Shown here: piece after piece, positions 9,161 through 17,858 of the stretch
Position numbering within the stretch: position 1 is the first letter of the stretch
Layout: each line of letters begins with the position of its first letter
From: Paenibacillus_S vulneris
Lineage (GTDB): Bacteria; Bacillota; Bacilli; Paenibacillales; NBRC-103111
Length of the DNA stretch: 64,000 nucleotides
NCBI RefSeq assembly: GCF_039543185.1
Contig: NZ_BAABJG010000018.1
Span: 69,689 to 133,688 of the forward strand
Direction: 5' to 3'
Position numbers and translations under genes: made by a program
Notes under the pieces: generated by a model
Told to the model about the DNA's origin: nothing
The model's input: only the letters and a program-made list of their open reading frames with translations
Database searches by the model: none

Positions 9161-9238
9161 TGATCTACTGTCCTGGAAGATGAGCCCCTTGAAGCAAGCG
9201 AGCCTTGTCTTCGATGCCGGTTAAGGTACTGCAATATC

Positions 9239-9270
9239 AAAAAACTCCTGATACCCTAGCGTATCAGGAG
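9239..9270 (-). terminator. Terminator after apt
   Basis: On the minus strand CTCCTGATAC pairs with GTATCAGGAG around a 6-base loop and is followed by TTTTTT. It ends the recJ-apt transcript. Confidence 0.88.
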
Positions 9271-9279
9271 CTTGCCGTC

Positions 9280-9792
9280 TTAATATTTTACCAAAGAAAT
9301 AATATCGATGTTACCCAGCTTGTCACGGCCGTTTAACTCTTCAAGCTCAATCAGGAACGATGCTCCTACAACCTCGCCGCCAAGCTGCTTAACCAGGTTG
9401 ATGGAGGTTGCGATGGTGCCGCCCGTAGCGAGCAAATCGTCCGCAATGAGCACTTTTTGCCCCGGCTTGATGGCATCATAATGCATCGCGAGCTTGTCTT
9501 TGCCGTATTCCAGCGCGTAGTCTGCTTCAATAGTTTTTCCGGGAAGCTTGCCGCTCTTACGTATAGGAACGAATCCGACTCCTAACTCTACCGCCAACGG
9601 AGCACCGATGACAAAGCCTCTTGCTTCCGGACCGGCAATCAAATCAATTTGCTTGCCTCTTAATTGTCTAGCCAGCTCTTGAATCACTTCTCTATATACC
9701 GGGCCATTGTTCAACAGCGTCGTAATGTCTTTAAAGCTGATCCCCGGCTGCGGAAAATCCTCGATGACTCGAATATACTCTTTGAAATTCAT
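9280..9792 (-). CDS. apt: Adenine phosphoribosyltransferase
   Basis: A 170-residue purine-salvage enzyme converting adenine and PRPP to AMP in the cytoplasm. The PRPP-binding motif VLIADDLLATGGT is at about 114-126, and the family segments FPQPGISFKDIT, GPEARGF and FVPIRKSGKLPGKTI are all present. The start is the ATG at 9792, preceded by GGAGG; it overlaps the recJ stop as ATGA, so translation is probably coupled. A recJ-apt pair is also found in Bacillus. Nothing looks altered. Confidence 0.97.
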   Translation of the reverse strand: MNFKEYIRVIEDFPQPGISFKDITTLLNNGPVYREVIQELARQLRGKQIDLIAGPEARGFVIGAPLAVELGVGFVPIRKSGKLPGKTIEADYALEYGKDKLAMHYDAIKPGQKVLIADDLLATGGTIATSINLVKQLGGEVVGASFLIELEELNGRDKLGNIDIISLVKY

Positions 9793-12233
9793 ATAATTTC
9801 CTCCAATGATGGTTTCGTTTGATTGTGAAGCTGATGCAGCCACTCCACAAGCTGTTGTGCCGTAGAGTATAGAAGAGCTTGCTCCACATCCAGGCTTTGC
9901 TGCCTCTGCTGATACAATTTGGATGTGGTCAAATCTTTTTTGGCCGGATTCGGCACAGGCACATAGCCTTCTGCTGAGCGTCTGATGAAGCCTAATTCAA
10001 TAAATACGTCCAGTATGAACAGAATAACCTCCTTTGAATACCCTGAACGCCTGGTTAAAGCTTCCACAAAATAATTCGCCTTTTGTATTGGCTCCCCTTG
10101 CTTTTGAACCGCCGCATACACGGTTTTGAACATATCCCTGCCTGGCAGCGTTCCTTGCTGCTGCAAAGAACCCGAGAACACGGCATACCAGCGCTCTACA
10201 TGCGCCGCCGATGTGATCGCCCTCTCCAACGTTCGGAGCGAATCCGGCAAATCATACAAAATCATATCCGTGATGCCTGACTTCTTTTGCTGGCGGGCAA
10301 GCTCGTTGTACGGCACAAAAGGCTCCGATCCCGACATATCGACTCCCCATATCGGGTAAAGCTTGGAGTACTTCATTCTCAGCTGTTTATCCTCGGTGGC
10401 AAATGTCAATATCGAAGGGAGCTTTCTGTCTTCTTGAGCAGAATTCAATTCAGCCAATCGATCGGTCAAGTCCATCAGCTTGCTTTCCAGCCGAGCAACA
10501 CCACGCCAATCGAACAGCTGTATGTATGGGATACGTACATCCTGAATCATTAATTGCGGCTTGCGCACGCCGTTCCATTCATTGATCGAGAGCTCCCCAA
10601 GTACATCCATGGACGCCGTAGGGGAGATCCACGGAAGGACTGATGCTTTATTAAAGCCTACGGCATCCAATGCTGCCGAAGCTTCCTCTGTACCTTTCAT
10701 TAAGGTCATCTTGATGTGCTGCTGGTCTTTTCCGATCGTCCGCATCTCCTGGCAGCCAACGTTCGTAAATACGAATTTGGGCATCGGATTACCCATGCCG
10801 AATGGGCCTAGCTGCTCAAGCTGCTGTATCGTCTCTACTCCTACATCATCAAGTGAGCCTTCTATGTCCGCATGGATAAGCGGAATAAAGTCCTCGGGAC
10901 CTAACCATTCCTCCGCCAAGACGTTGAGTCTGCGTTCCAGCTCGGGTAAATGATCCTTAGAAAGGGTCATCCCCGCGGCAGCCTGATGCCCGCCAAAGTG
11001 CTCCATCAGATCGTGACAGTGCGTCAATGCCTGATACAAATCAAATCCGGCTATAGATCGGGCCGAGCCTTTCGCCATCCCCGTCTCTTTATCTATACCA
11101 AGTATGATGGTGGGACGATAAAATTTATCCATCAGCTTGGAAGCAACGATTCCAATCACACCGACATTCCATTGTTCATGGGCCAATACAATCACTTTTT
11201 TCAGGCCGTCTGCTTTCTGCTCTTCAACCATGCTCATGGCATGCTTCGTCATTTCATCGACGATCCGCTGCCGCTCTTTATTCAATGCATCCAGCTCGTA
11301 AGCGAGCGTCTCCGCTTCCTGCTGATCCTCTGTAATCAGCAGCTTTACCGCATCGTCCGCGTTGTTGAGCCTTCCGCTCGCGTTGATCCGCGGCGCCAGG
11401 GCAAACCCGATGTGGGTGGAATTAACATCCTTCATCTGAATCCCCGCTACATCCAGCAGCGCGCGAATCCCCCAGTTGGTCGAGCTCCTCATCCGTTTAA
11501 TGCCCTGCTTTACTATAACACGATTCTCCCCTAACAGCTGCATTAAATCAGCTACCGTCCCAATGGCGGCATATTCCAGCAATTCTTCCGGCCAACGGCC
11601 CAGAAGAGCTTGAGCGAGCTTTAGTGCTACGCCGACCCCGGCGAGATGTTTGAAGGGATAAGGGCAGCCCGGTTTCTTGGGATTAATAATGGCATACGCC
11701 TCGGGTAAAAGCTCCGGCGGCTCGTGATGGTCCGTGACTATGACATCGACTCCGAGCTCTGCTGCATAGGCAATTTCCTCTACCGCGCTAATTCCTGTAT
11801 CCACCGTTATAATAAGCTTAACCCCTTGCTGATGGGCTGACTCTATTGCCGCTTTATTCAATCCATAGCCTTCCAATACACGGTGAGGAATATAATAATC
11901 AAATGAAGCATGAAGCTGCCGCAGCAAATGAACCATTAAGGTAGTACTGCTAACTCCGTCCGCATCGTAGTCTCCATAAACCCAGATGTATTCGCCCCGC
12001 TCCAATGCTTGACGAATCCGCAGTACAGCACTCTCCATACCATCTAAAAGGAACGGATCGTGGATGTGATCCGTTCCTCCATTTAAAAAAGCGGCAGCAT
12101 GTTCTTTATCGGTCATTCCACGGCCTACAAGCAGACGGGCCACCAAAGGGGATATCCCCAGTTCTTTGGCAAGAGCTTCGGCCTGCCTTTCGTCCGTCTC
12201 GCTTATGTTCCATCTTGCTCGTGCTTGAAGCAT
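9789..12233 (-). CDS. recJ: Single-stranded-DNA-specific exonuclease RecJ
   Basis: An 814-residue 5'-3' single-strand exonuclease for recombination and mismatch or base-excision repair. The DHH-family phosphoesterase motifs are clear: VYGDYDADGVSSTT near 86-99, VDTGISA near 144, VTDHHEPP with the DHH triad near 168-170, and LAGVGVALKLAQALL, followed by DHHA1 with SAR/GGHQAAAGMTL. The long C-terminal part is the OB-fold plus extra domain usual in Firmicute RecJ. The ATG follows TAAGGAGG at about 6 bases. That ribosome site is abutted by a tandem array of short hairpins (12248-12382), which may affect expression. Confidence 0.97.
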   Translation of the reverse strand: MLQARARWNISETDERQAEALAKELGISPLVARLLVGRGMTDKEHAAAFLNGGTDHIHDPFLLDGMESAVLRIRQALERGEYIWVYGDYDADGVSSTTLMVHLLRQLHASFDYYIPHRVLEGYGLNKAAIESAHQQGVKLIITVDTGISAVEEIAYAAELGVDVIVTDHHEPPELLPEAYAIINPKKPGCPYPFKHLAGVGVALKLAQALLGRWPEELLEYAAIGTVADLMQLLGENRVIVKQGIKRMRSSTNWGIRALLDVAGIQMKDVNSTHIGFALAPRINASGRLNNADDAVKLLITEDQQEAETLAYELDALNKERQRIVDEMTKHAMSMVEEQKADGLKKVIVLAHEQWNVGVIGIVASKLMDKFYRPTIILGIDKETGMAKGSARSIAGFDLYQALTHCHDLMEHFGGHQAAAGMTLSKDHLPELERRLNVLAEEWLGPEDFIPLIHADIEGSLDDVGVETIQQLEQLGPFGMGNPMPKFVFTNVGCQEMRTIGKDQQHIKMTLMKGTEEASAALDAVGFNKASVLPWISPTASMDVLGELSINEWNGVRKPQLMIQDVRIPYIQLFDWRGVARLESKLMDLTDRLAELNSAQEDRKLPSILTFATEDKQLRMKYSKLYPIWGVDMSGSEPFVPYNELARQQKKSGITDMILYDLPDSLRTLERAITSAAHVERWYAVFSGSLQQQGTLPGRDMFKTVYAAVQKQGEPIQKANYFVEALTRRSGYSKEVILFILDVFIELGFIRRSAEGYVPVPNPAKKDLTTSKLYQQRQQSLDVEQALLYSTAQQLVEWLHQLHNQTKPSLEEII

Positions 12234-12247
12234 GCTGTCCCTCCTTA

Positions 12248-12382
12248 GAGCTTTCCTTTAGGAAAGCTTTCTTCGTAAGCGCTACTGAGCTTTCCGTAAG
12301 GAAAGCTATCTTCATAAGCGTTGCTGAGCTTTCCGTAAGGAAAGCTCTTCTTAAGCGTTACTGAGCTTTCCGTCGGAAAGCT
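12248..12382 (-). repeat. Tandem hairpin repeats abutting the recJ ribosome-binding site
   Basis: Four copies of a unit consisting of a hairpin and a linker. Read on the plus strand the hairpin is GAGCTTTCC, a 3-4 base loop, GGAAAGCT; the linker is 16-18 bases with core CTTCNTAAGCG. Units start at 12248 (39 bp), 12287 (39 bp), 12326 (37 bp) and 12363 (20 bp, hairpin only). On the recJ strand the last hairpin runs straight into CTCTAAGGAGG, the recJ Shine-Dalgarno sequence. The same architecture with another stem sequence precedes ruvB. The whole unit repeats, so this is not a CRISPR array. Confidence 0.9.
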
Positions 12383-12398
12383 GTATCAACAATAATGA

Positions 12399-13346
12399 TC
12401 AATGAACCACGCTGGTAAAATGTTCCTGGTCAAGATCGGCATTTTTATAAGGATATTCCGAATCATAAGGGTTCACCTGAATATGAACCTCGGAAATATG
12501 GATAAATCGTTTCATAAGTGTGTACTTCACTTTTTTGGCAATATCATGTCCCTCAAATACGGAAATTCTAGGATTCACACATATTTTCACTTCTACGATC
12601 ACATAATGACCACGTTCCGTAGCCCGAAGATCATCTACGGCAATAACACCCTTAACGGCCTGTACAGCGCTGATGAGCTCTGCGGCATCTTCTTCAAGCA
12701 GCATCCGTTCCGCTACGCTTTCAGTAATGCTCATGACGAGCCGGCTGCCCATTTTGAAGATCATCCCGGCAATGAACAAGCTTGCTATTGGATCTAAATA
12801 GTACAAATAAATATTTCCCAGGTAATGACCCCAAATCGCACCGCCTGCGCCGGCAAAAGCGATCAGTGTTGATAATAGATCGGACCTGAGTCCCCTTGCG
12901 TGAAACAATGTGTTGGTGGACGAAGCTTCTTTACTCCAACGATGCTTATATTGAAGCACTGCTTCCTTGATTACGATAGATGCCGCGATCGCTATCAATG
13001 CAAGGGTTCCGGGAGGTGACTCGACACCATAATATATTGCTTTGACCGACGAGATGGCGAGCTCCAATCCAACCAGCAGCAGCATTACGGAAACAATAAC
13101 AGCTGCAGCCATTTCCGCTTTGCCTTGTCTCTTCCTATATTCCTTCTCCGATAGGCCGTGTCTGGAGCGCCCTTTGGATAGAGCAAGAGAACCAGCGGCC
13201 TCGGACGCCGTATGTACCGCATCAGCGAGAAGTGCTTTACTTCCGGATATGTAGCCGAAAACACCCTTCATGACTGCCAAAGTAATTTGACCGACAAAGC
13301 CAGGCCATTCGCCGTAATGCGCTTTTTGTAACCGCTCATTAGACAT
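12399..13346 (-). CDS. Cation diffusion facilitator (CDF) family metal transporter
   Basis: A 315-residue metal:proton antiporter of the CDF family, expected to export Zn, Fe, Mn or similar divalent ions. The membrane part (about 1-210, six segments) carries the ligand motif LLADAVHTASEAAGS in segment 2 and YYLDPIASLFIAG in segment 5. A cytoplasmic C-terminal domain follows with VDDLRATERGHYVIVEVKICV and EVHIQVNPYD. The ATG at 13346 has GAGGAG 7 bases ahead; a TTG further up overlaps that site. It sits between secF and the recJ repeat array on the same strand. The metal cannot be told. Confidence 0.88.
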   Translation of the reverse strand: MSNERLQKAHYGEWPGFVGQITLAVMKGVFGYISGSKALLADAVHTASEAAGSLALSKGRSRHGLSEKEYRKRQGKAEMAAAVIVSVMLLLVGLELAISSVKAIYYGVESPPGTLALIAIAASIVIKEAVLQYKHRWSKEASSTNTLFHARGLRSDLLSTLIAFAGAGGAIWGHYLGNIYLYYLDPIASLFIAGMIFKMGSRLVMSITESVAERMLLEEDAAELISAVQAVKGVIAVDDLRATERGHYVIVEVKICVNPRISVFEGHDIAKKVKYTLMKRFIHISEVHIQVNPYDSEYPYKNADLDQEHFTSVVH

Positions 13347-13369
13347 GAAGCCACTCCTCAAGTGAATTG

Positions 13370-13406
13370 TATAGAAAGGCCGCGGAAATATTCATTTCGC
13401 GCGGCC
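13370..13406 (-). terminator. Terminator after secF
   Basis: On the minus strand GGCCGCG and CGCGGCC, extended by GAAAT and ATTTC, form a strong stem with a short loop, followed by TTTCT. Confidence 0.72.
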
Positions 13407-13411
13407 AGCTA

Positions 13412-14326
13412 TTATTCTTTTACTGCGGCAGCCCGCGTTTTAGAACCAAGTGATTTGTTTTTCAACAAGTACCACAATGGAGTAGCAATACAGATGGATG
13501 AGTATGCGCCGGACGCCAAGCCTACAATTTTTGCGAGAGCAAATAGCTTGATAGCTTCACTTCCGAAGATGAACAAACATAGCGCGGCGATCAAAACCGT
13601 AATAACGGTGTTAATATTCCGTGCCATTGTCTGCCATATACTTGCATTAAGCATATTGGACAGATCTTCGCTTGTCTTGATTTTTGTAAAGCGCTGATTT
13701 TCACGTACACGGTCAAAAATAACGATTTTATCGTTAATGGAATAACCGATCGTCGTCAAGATAGCCGCTAGGAACGGCAGGTTAACCTCAAGACGGAAAA
13801 TAGAGAACACCGCGATAACGATAAATGCATCGTGTAGAATTGCGATAATGGCGGCAACCGCAAACCGCCACTCGAAACGAATGCTGACATAGATACAAAT
13901 GGCCAAGCTCGCGATACCGACAGCGATCATCGCTTTAAAGCCTAATTCTCTGGCAATGTCAGGTGATACCGTATTGACCTCTTGGGAAACCTTGTCCCCG
14001 AAAGTAGACACCATAGTGGAATTGATCTTTTTTATCTCGTCATCGGAAAGAATGGTATCGAAACGAGCGGAAACATGATCATTGTTCGTACCGCTAATGG
14101 TGGTTACTGCGGGTTTAATGCCCGTGCTATCAAAGGCTTGGTCAACCTTCTCCTTCGTTACGGCTTGGCCCATATTAATGTCCAGCGAGGTTCCTGCTTT
14201 AAAGTCGACGCCGTAGTTCAGATTCATCACGACTAATACAATCAACCCAATCAGCAGGATCGCAATAGAGGTCATAAAAAACTTATTGCGGTTTTTCATG
14301 AAGTCAAAGTGATTTTTATAGTCCAC
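13412..14326 (-). CDS. secF: Protein translocase subunit SecF
   Basis: A 304-residue membrane component that works with SecD to drive late steps of protein export by proton-motive force. It has an N-terminal membrane segment, a short extracytoplasmic domain beginning NYGVDFKAGTSL, and five further membrane segments with ELGFKAMIAVGIASLAICIY and the family signature TTIGYSINDKIVIFDRVREN. The GTG start at 14326 follows AAGGAG. The gene overlaps the end of secD by 11 bases. In B. subtilis the two are fused as SecDF, so separate genes are a lineage difference rather than a break. Confidence 0.96.
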   Translation of the reverse strand: MDYKNHFDFMKNRNKFFMTSIAILLIGLIVLVVMNLNYGVDFKAGTSLDINMGQAVTKEKVDQAFDSTGIKPAVTTISGTNNDHVSARFDTILSDDEIKKINSTMVSTFGDKVSQEVNTVSPDIARELGFKAMIAVGIASLAICIYVSIRFEWRFAVAAIIAILHDAFIVIAVFSIFRLEVNLPFLAAILTTIGYSINDKIVIFDRVRENQRFTKIKTSEDLSNMLNASIWQTMARNINTVITVLIAALCLFIFGSEAIKLFALAKIVGLASGAYSSICIATPLWYLLKNKSLGSKTRAAAVKE

Positions 14327-15542
14327 GAATGTCCGACTCCTTTACACCGTAATAAGCAGGTTTTTGGAACAGCTTGCTCTTAATAACCATGTGAATATAC
14401 CAACGGGACAGGAAGACGTTGGTCAAAATACTGAGAATAATACTCATGATCGTCGTCAATGCAAAGCCTCGAATCGCACCGTTACCTACATAATAAAGCA
14501 CGATGGCGGAGATAAGGTTCGTGATGTTCGCGTCCATGATAGTACGGAACGAATGCTTGGAACCGGATTTCAGAGAGGACAGCAAGCTCTTGCCGCTCCG
14601 AATCTCTTCCTTGATCCGTTCATACATAATGATATTAGCATCGACAGCCATCCCGATCCCGAGAACGAAAGCCGCAATACCCGGGAGCGTCAGGGTCGCT
14701 TTCATCAAGTAGAAGGCCCCCAGCAGCAGGAACGTATAAGTGATCAACGTAATGGCTGCAATAATACCAGGCAAACGATAGAACACAAGCATGAACACAA
14801 GAATCAGGATCGCGCCGATCAAACCGGCTTCAACTGTTTGGTGCAAGGACAGCTGACCTAGAGATGCCCCTACCACCTGGGTATATTTTTCTGTGAGCTT
14901 CAATGGAAGAGCGCCCAAGTTGATCGTGTTAGCTAATTCGGTTGCTTGCTCAAACGTGTAATTCCCCGAAATCGTAGCATTGCCGTCGGTAATGACTGCG
15001 CTGACGATAGGTGCAGACAACTGATTTTCATCCAAATAAATGGCCAGCGGCTGATTTAACAATTTTTCTGTAACCGCCTTGAACTTATCCGGTTCTTTGA
15101 CTTTAATACTGATCATCGGGCGGTTCGATTGGTCGAAGCCCACTTTGGCGGCACCTTCCACGAAGTCACTGCCGAGCATTTCCTTCGTACCGTCCGGACC
15201 GCGGAAGGTCAGCTCCGCCGGCTTCTTGATAACTTTCCGAACTTCTTCTTCGTTCTTCACATCGGCGAGACGCACACGAATACGGTCTTTACCCTCGGTC
15301 GTAATTTCTGGTTCTGCGATACCGAGGCTATCGGCCCTTTTCATCAGGCTGTTCGCCGTTTGCTTCAATGACTCCATAGTGACCGGTTTTCCAGCCTCTA
15401 TAGGTTCAGCTACATAAAGTATTTCAAAACCACCCTTTAAGTCTAAGCCGAGCTTAATGTTTTTTACTAGTCCCGGAGTTAGCCATGCAAACAGGCCAAA
15501 CGAAAGGACTACCACTAGCAAAAAAGCCACGATCCGTTTCAT
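14316..15542 (-). CDS. secD: Protein translocase subunit SecD
   Basis: A 408-residue membrane protein. Residues 1-22 form the first membrane segment, then LGLDLKGGFEILY opens the P1 extracytoplasmic domain. The C-terminal half has five membrane segments with the conserved GLIGAILILVFMLVFYRLPG and FVLGIGMAVDANIIMYERIKEE, the latter carrying the Asp needed for proton use in SecD. AAGGAGATC precedes the ATG. It is translationally coupled to secF. Confidence 0.97.
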   Translation of the reverse strand: MKRIVAFLLVVVLSFGLFAWLTPGLVKNIKLGLDLKGGFEILYVAEPIEAGKPVTMESLKQTANSLMKRADSLGIAEPEITTEGKDRIRVRLADVKNEEEVRKVIKKPAELTFRGPDGTKEMLGSDFVEGAAKVGFDQSNRPMISIKVKEPDKFKAVTEKLLNQPLAIYLDENQLSAPIVSAVITDGNATISGNYTFEQATELANTINLGALPLKLTEKYTQVVGASLGQLSLHQTVEAGLIGAILILVFMLVFYRLPGIIAAITLITYTFLLLGAFYLMKATLTLPGIAAFVLGIGMAVDANIIMYERIKEEIRSGKSLLSSLKSGSKHSFRTIMDANITNLISAIVLYYVGNGAIRGFALTTIMSIILSILTNVFLSRWYIHMVIKSKLFQKPAYYGVKESDIRGL

Positions 15543-15639
15543 CTAATAACGATCTCCTTCCATACTCAATATGCCTATTATACCTACCTGCGAAAAACGA
15601 GTCAATTTGACGATTAATGGCATCTCGAAACCTTATCAC

Positions 15640-15673
15640 AACAAATAACCCTTTCCGGCTATTTGAAAGGGTT
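15640..15673 (-). terminator. Possible terminator overlapping the end of comN
   Basis: AACCCTTTC and GAAAGGGTT form a 9-bp stem on the minus strand followed by ATTTGTT. The comN stop codon lies inside the hairpin. The U-tract is poor, so termination may be partial. Confidence 0.45.
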
Positions 15674-16090
15674 GGTTTTATAAATGCTCATTGTCATCCA
15701 GTTCATAAACTGCGTCACTTTTAACGATAAAATATCGTTGACCACTTTATGCAGCGGGGGGGTGCCGGTCTTTTTATACTTGTCGCTGACACACTCCCAA
15801 ATTTCCATCCCGGTAACATGCTCATACCCAATCATCCTGAATTCCTCGGCCTTGCTGTTGCAAATGTCTTCTATTACTTCGTTCAGCTCCAGATCCGACA
15901 GGGCTTCCGATTCTTCTTCAGGCTCCGGTTCCGCCATACATTCCAGCGTCTCGCCTTCATCGTCCGGTAACGGCTCTATCGGCGGCTCTCCAGGCTCCGG
16001 CATCTCTTCCTTAGGCCCCGCATCAGCAGATCCTTCATTATCACCTGCCGTTGCCTCCAGCTGCTGTGTATTCAGTTCCTCATGTTCCAC
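15659..16090 (-). CDS. comN: ComN-like post-transcriptional regulator with acidic N-terminal extension
   Basis: A 143-residue cytoplasmic protein. The last 75 residues (from about LNEVIEDICNSKAEEFRMIGY to the end) fit the post-transcriptional regulator family typified by B. subtilis ComN (YrzD), which affects comE mRNA there. The position between secDF and spoVB matches the Bacillus order. The first 70 residues are extremely acidic and proline-rich (EEMPEPGEPPIEPLPDDEGE, then EPEPEEESEALSD), a disordered extension not found in the roughly 98-residue Bacillus protein. The GTG at 16090 is chosen because AGGAGG is 9 bases ahead; GTG and ATG codons 6-9 bases upstream crowd that site. Confidence 0.72.
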   Translation of the reverse strand: MEHEELNTQQLEATAGDNEGSADAGPKEEMPEPGEPPIEPLPDDEGETLECMAEPEPEEESEALSDLELNEVIEDICNSKAEEFRMIGYEHVTGMEIWECVSDKYKKTGTPPLHKVVNDILSLKVTQFMNWMTMSIYKTNPFK

Positions 16091-16291
16091 GACCATCACC
16101 CTCCTGCACTACAGCTTCGCTGTTACACTTATTCGCTGTTCCCCGTCCATTTCCTTCCTTTCTTGTCCAAGAAGTTGTACAAAAAATGTCATGCGGTAGG
16201 ACAGGTCCAGCATATTCATGAAGTATAGCTAATGGTGCATAATGCGAGAATTGATCCCCATCCAAACCAAAGGGAGGAAGAAGGCGTTCAA

Positions 16292-17857
16292 GTGACCAAA
16301 CAATCATTTATCAAAGGCACGCTCATTCTGCTTGCCGCAGGCATTATCAATCGCATCCTTGGCTTTATCCCCAGAATTACGCTGCCAAGAGTTATCGGCG
16401 CCGAAGGTATCGGCTTATATCAAATGGGCTACCCGTTTCTTATCGTTATTCTTACATTAATTACCGGCGGTATTCCCATCGCCATTGCCAAGCTCGTTGC
16501 AGAGGCGGAAGCAGAAGGCGATGAAGGCCGGATTAAAAGAATATTTCGAGTTTCATTTCTTTTTACTCTTTCAATCAGCTTGCTGTTTGCTGTTGCCAGT
16601 TTTTTTGCCGCCAAATGGATATCGACGCATTTATTAACCGATTCCCGTGTTTATTATACCTTCCTGACGATGACCCCGATCATCTTGATCGTCGGCATCG
16701 GTTCCGTCTACCGCGGATATTTCCAGGGCAGACAAAATATGATACCAACAGCACTCTCACAGGTTGTTGAAACGATCGTTCGCATCTTTACCGTATTGGC
16801 GTTCGCTTATGTCTTGCTGCCTTACGGAATTGAATATGCGGCGGCAGGCGCTATGGCCGGGGTTCTTGCAGGCGAGATTGCGGCGCTGCTTGTCTTATAC
16901 CATCAGTTTCGAGCGAATCGGAGATTGTCCAGGTCTGCTCCAGCAGCTAATATCGGCACATCAGCCATGCTTGGACGATGGTCGAATCTGAAAACGCTCC
17001 TCAAGCTCGCCATACCGATTACCGGAAGCAAGCTGGTCGGCTCGTGCTCTTATTTTTTTGAATCCATTATCATGGTTCGCAGTCTGGCCATCGCCGGTGT
17101 AGCTACGAAGGTTGCCACTGCGCAATATGGCGCTCTTCAAGGCATGGTAATGCCCATCCTGATGCTGCCCAGCGCCTTGACATATTCCTTGTCGGTATCT
17201 TTGGTTCCTTCCTTATCGGAAGCAGCGGCGCAAAACGATATGAAAACGATCCATTCCCGTCTTCATCAGTCGTTAAAGCTTGCATTGGTGACAGGTGCCC
17301 CGTTCGCCATGATTATGTTCGTGCTTGCCGAGCCGCTGTGCCGCTTTCTGTACGGCCAAGCCCAGGTAGCCTCCATGCTGAAAATGATGGCTCCCGTTGC
17401 ACTGTTCATCTACTTTCAAGCGCCGCTTCAGGCGACGCTTCAAGCCTTGGAAAAGCCGGGCAGCGCGCTGGTCAATACACTCATCGGCTCAATTGCGAAG
17501 CTAACCTTAATTTATGTGCTGGCAAGCAATCCCAAGTTCGGCATTCTGGGCGCTCTGATGGCCATTAATTTGAACATCGCGCTCGTTACTCTTCTTCATT
17601 GGCGAAGTGTGGCCAGGCTCTTGAACTTCCGGATGGATATGACTGATTTTGCCAAAGTCGGCGCAGCAATGGCGCTTTCCGGTTGGGCCAGTCATGTGAT
17701 TATGTACACAAACTGGCTGGAGCACGAGCTGATTCGGTTTTTGGCCGCTTCTGCTGCAGGTATTCTGATCTATCTCGTCTGCTCGGTATTGTTTAAGCTT
17801 ATCGATCGCAATGACCTGCTAAGAATCATCTGGCTCGGGCGGAAATTTGTAAAATAA
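16292..17857 (+). CDS. spoVB: Stage V sporulation protein B (MurJ/Wzx-type lipid flippase)
   Basis: A 521-residue membrane protein with about 14 hydrophobic segments, of the polysaccharide-transporter/MOP superfamily. KGTLILLAAGIINRILGFIPRITLPRVIGAEGIGLYQM and VYRGYFQGRQNMIPTA-type segments are typical of SpoVB, which is needed for spore cortex synthesis, probably by moving lipid-linked precursors in the mother-cell membrane. The GTG at 16292 is chosen: AGAAGG is 7 bases ahead and the length then equals the family norm (about 518). An upstream ATG at 16232 would add an unusual polar leader. It is divergent from comN and ends one base before the convergent DUF421 gene. Confidence 0.88.
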   Translation: MTKQSFIKGTLILLAAGIINRILGFIPRITLPRVIGAEGIGLYQMGYPFLIVILTLITGGIPIAIAKLVAEAEAEGDEGRIKRIFRVSFLFTLSISLLFAVASFFAAKWISTHLLTDSRVYYTFLTMTPIILIVGIGSVYRGYFQGRQNMIPTALSQVVETIVRIFTVLAFAYVLLPYGIEYAAAGAMAGVLAGEIAALLVLYHQFRANRRLSRSAPAANIGTSAMLGRWSNLKTLLKLAIPITGSKLVGSCSYFFESIIMVRSLAIAGVATKVATAQYGALQGMVMPILMLPSALTYSLSVSLVPSLSEAAAQNDMKTIHSRLHQSLKLALVTGAPFAMIMFVLAEPLCRFLYGQAQVASMLKMMAPVALFIYFQAPLQATLQALEKPGSALVNTLIGSIAKLTLIYVLASNPKFGILGALMAINLNIALVTLLHWRSVARLLNFRMDMTDFAKVGAAMALSGWASHVIMYTNWLEHELIRFLAASAAGILIYLVCSVLFKLIDRNDLLRIIWLGRKFVK

Positions 17858-17858
17858 G

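Noticed and set aside
12248..12382. CRISPR-like array
   Set aside because: The full unit including the linker repeats, so there are no unique spacers; no cas genes are present. The same holds for 26440-26534 and for the 60-bp repeats in safA.
16232..16291. Upstream start of spoVB
   Set aside because: The extra 20 residues are polar and unlike the family, and the GTG at 16292 has a better-spaced ribosome site and gives the usual length.
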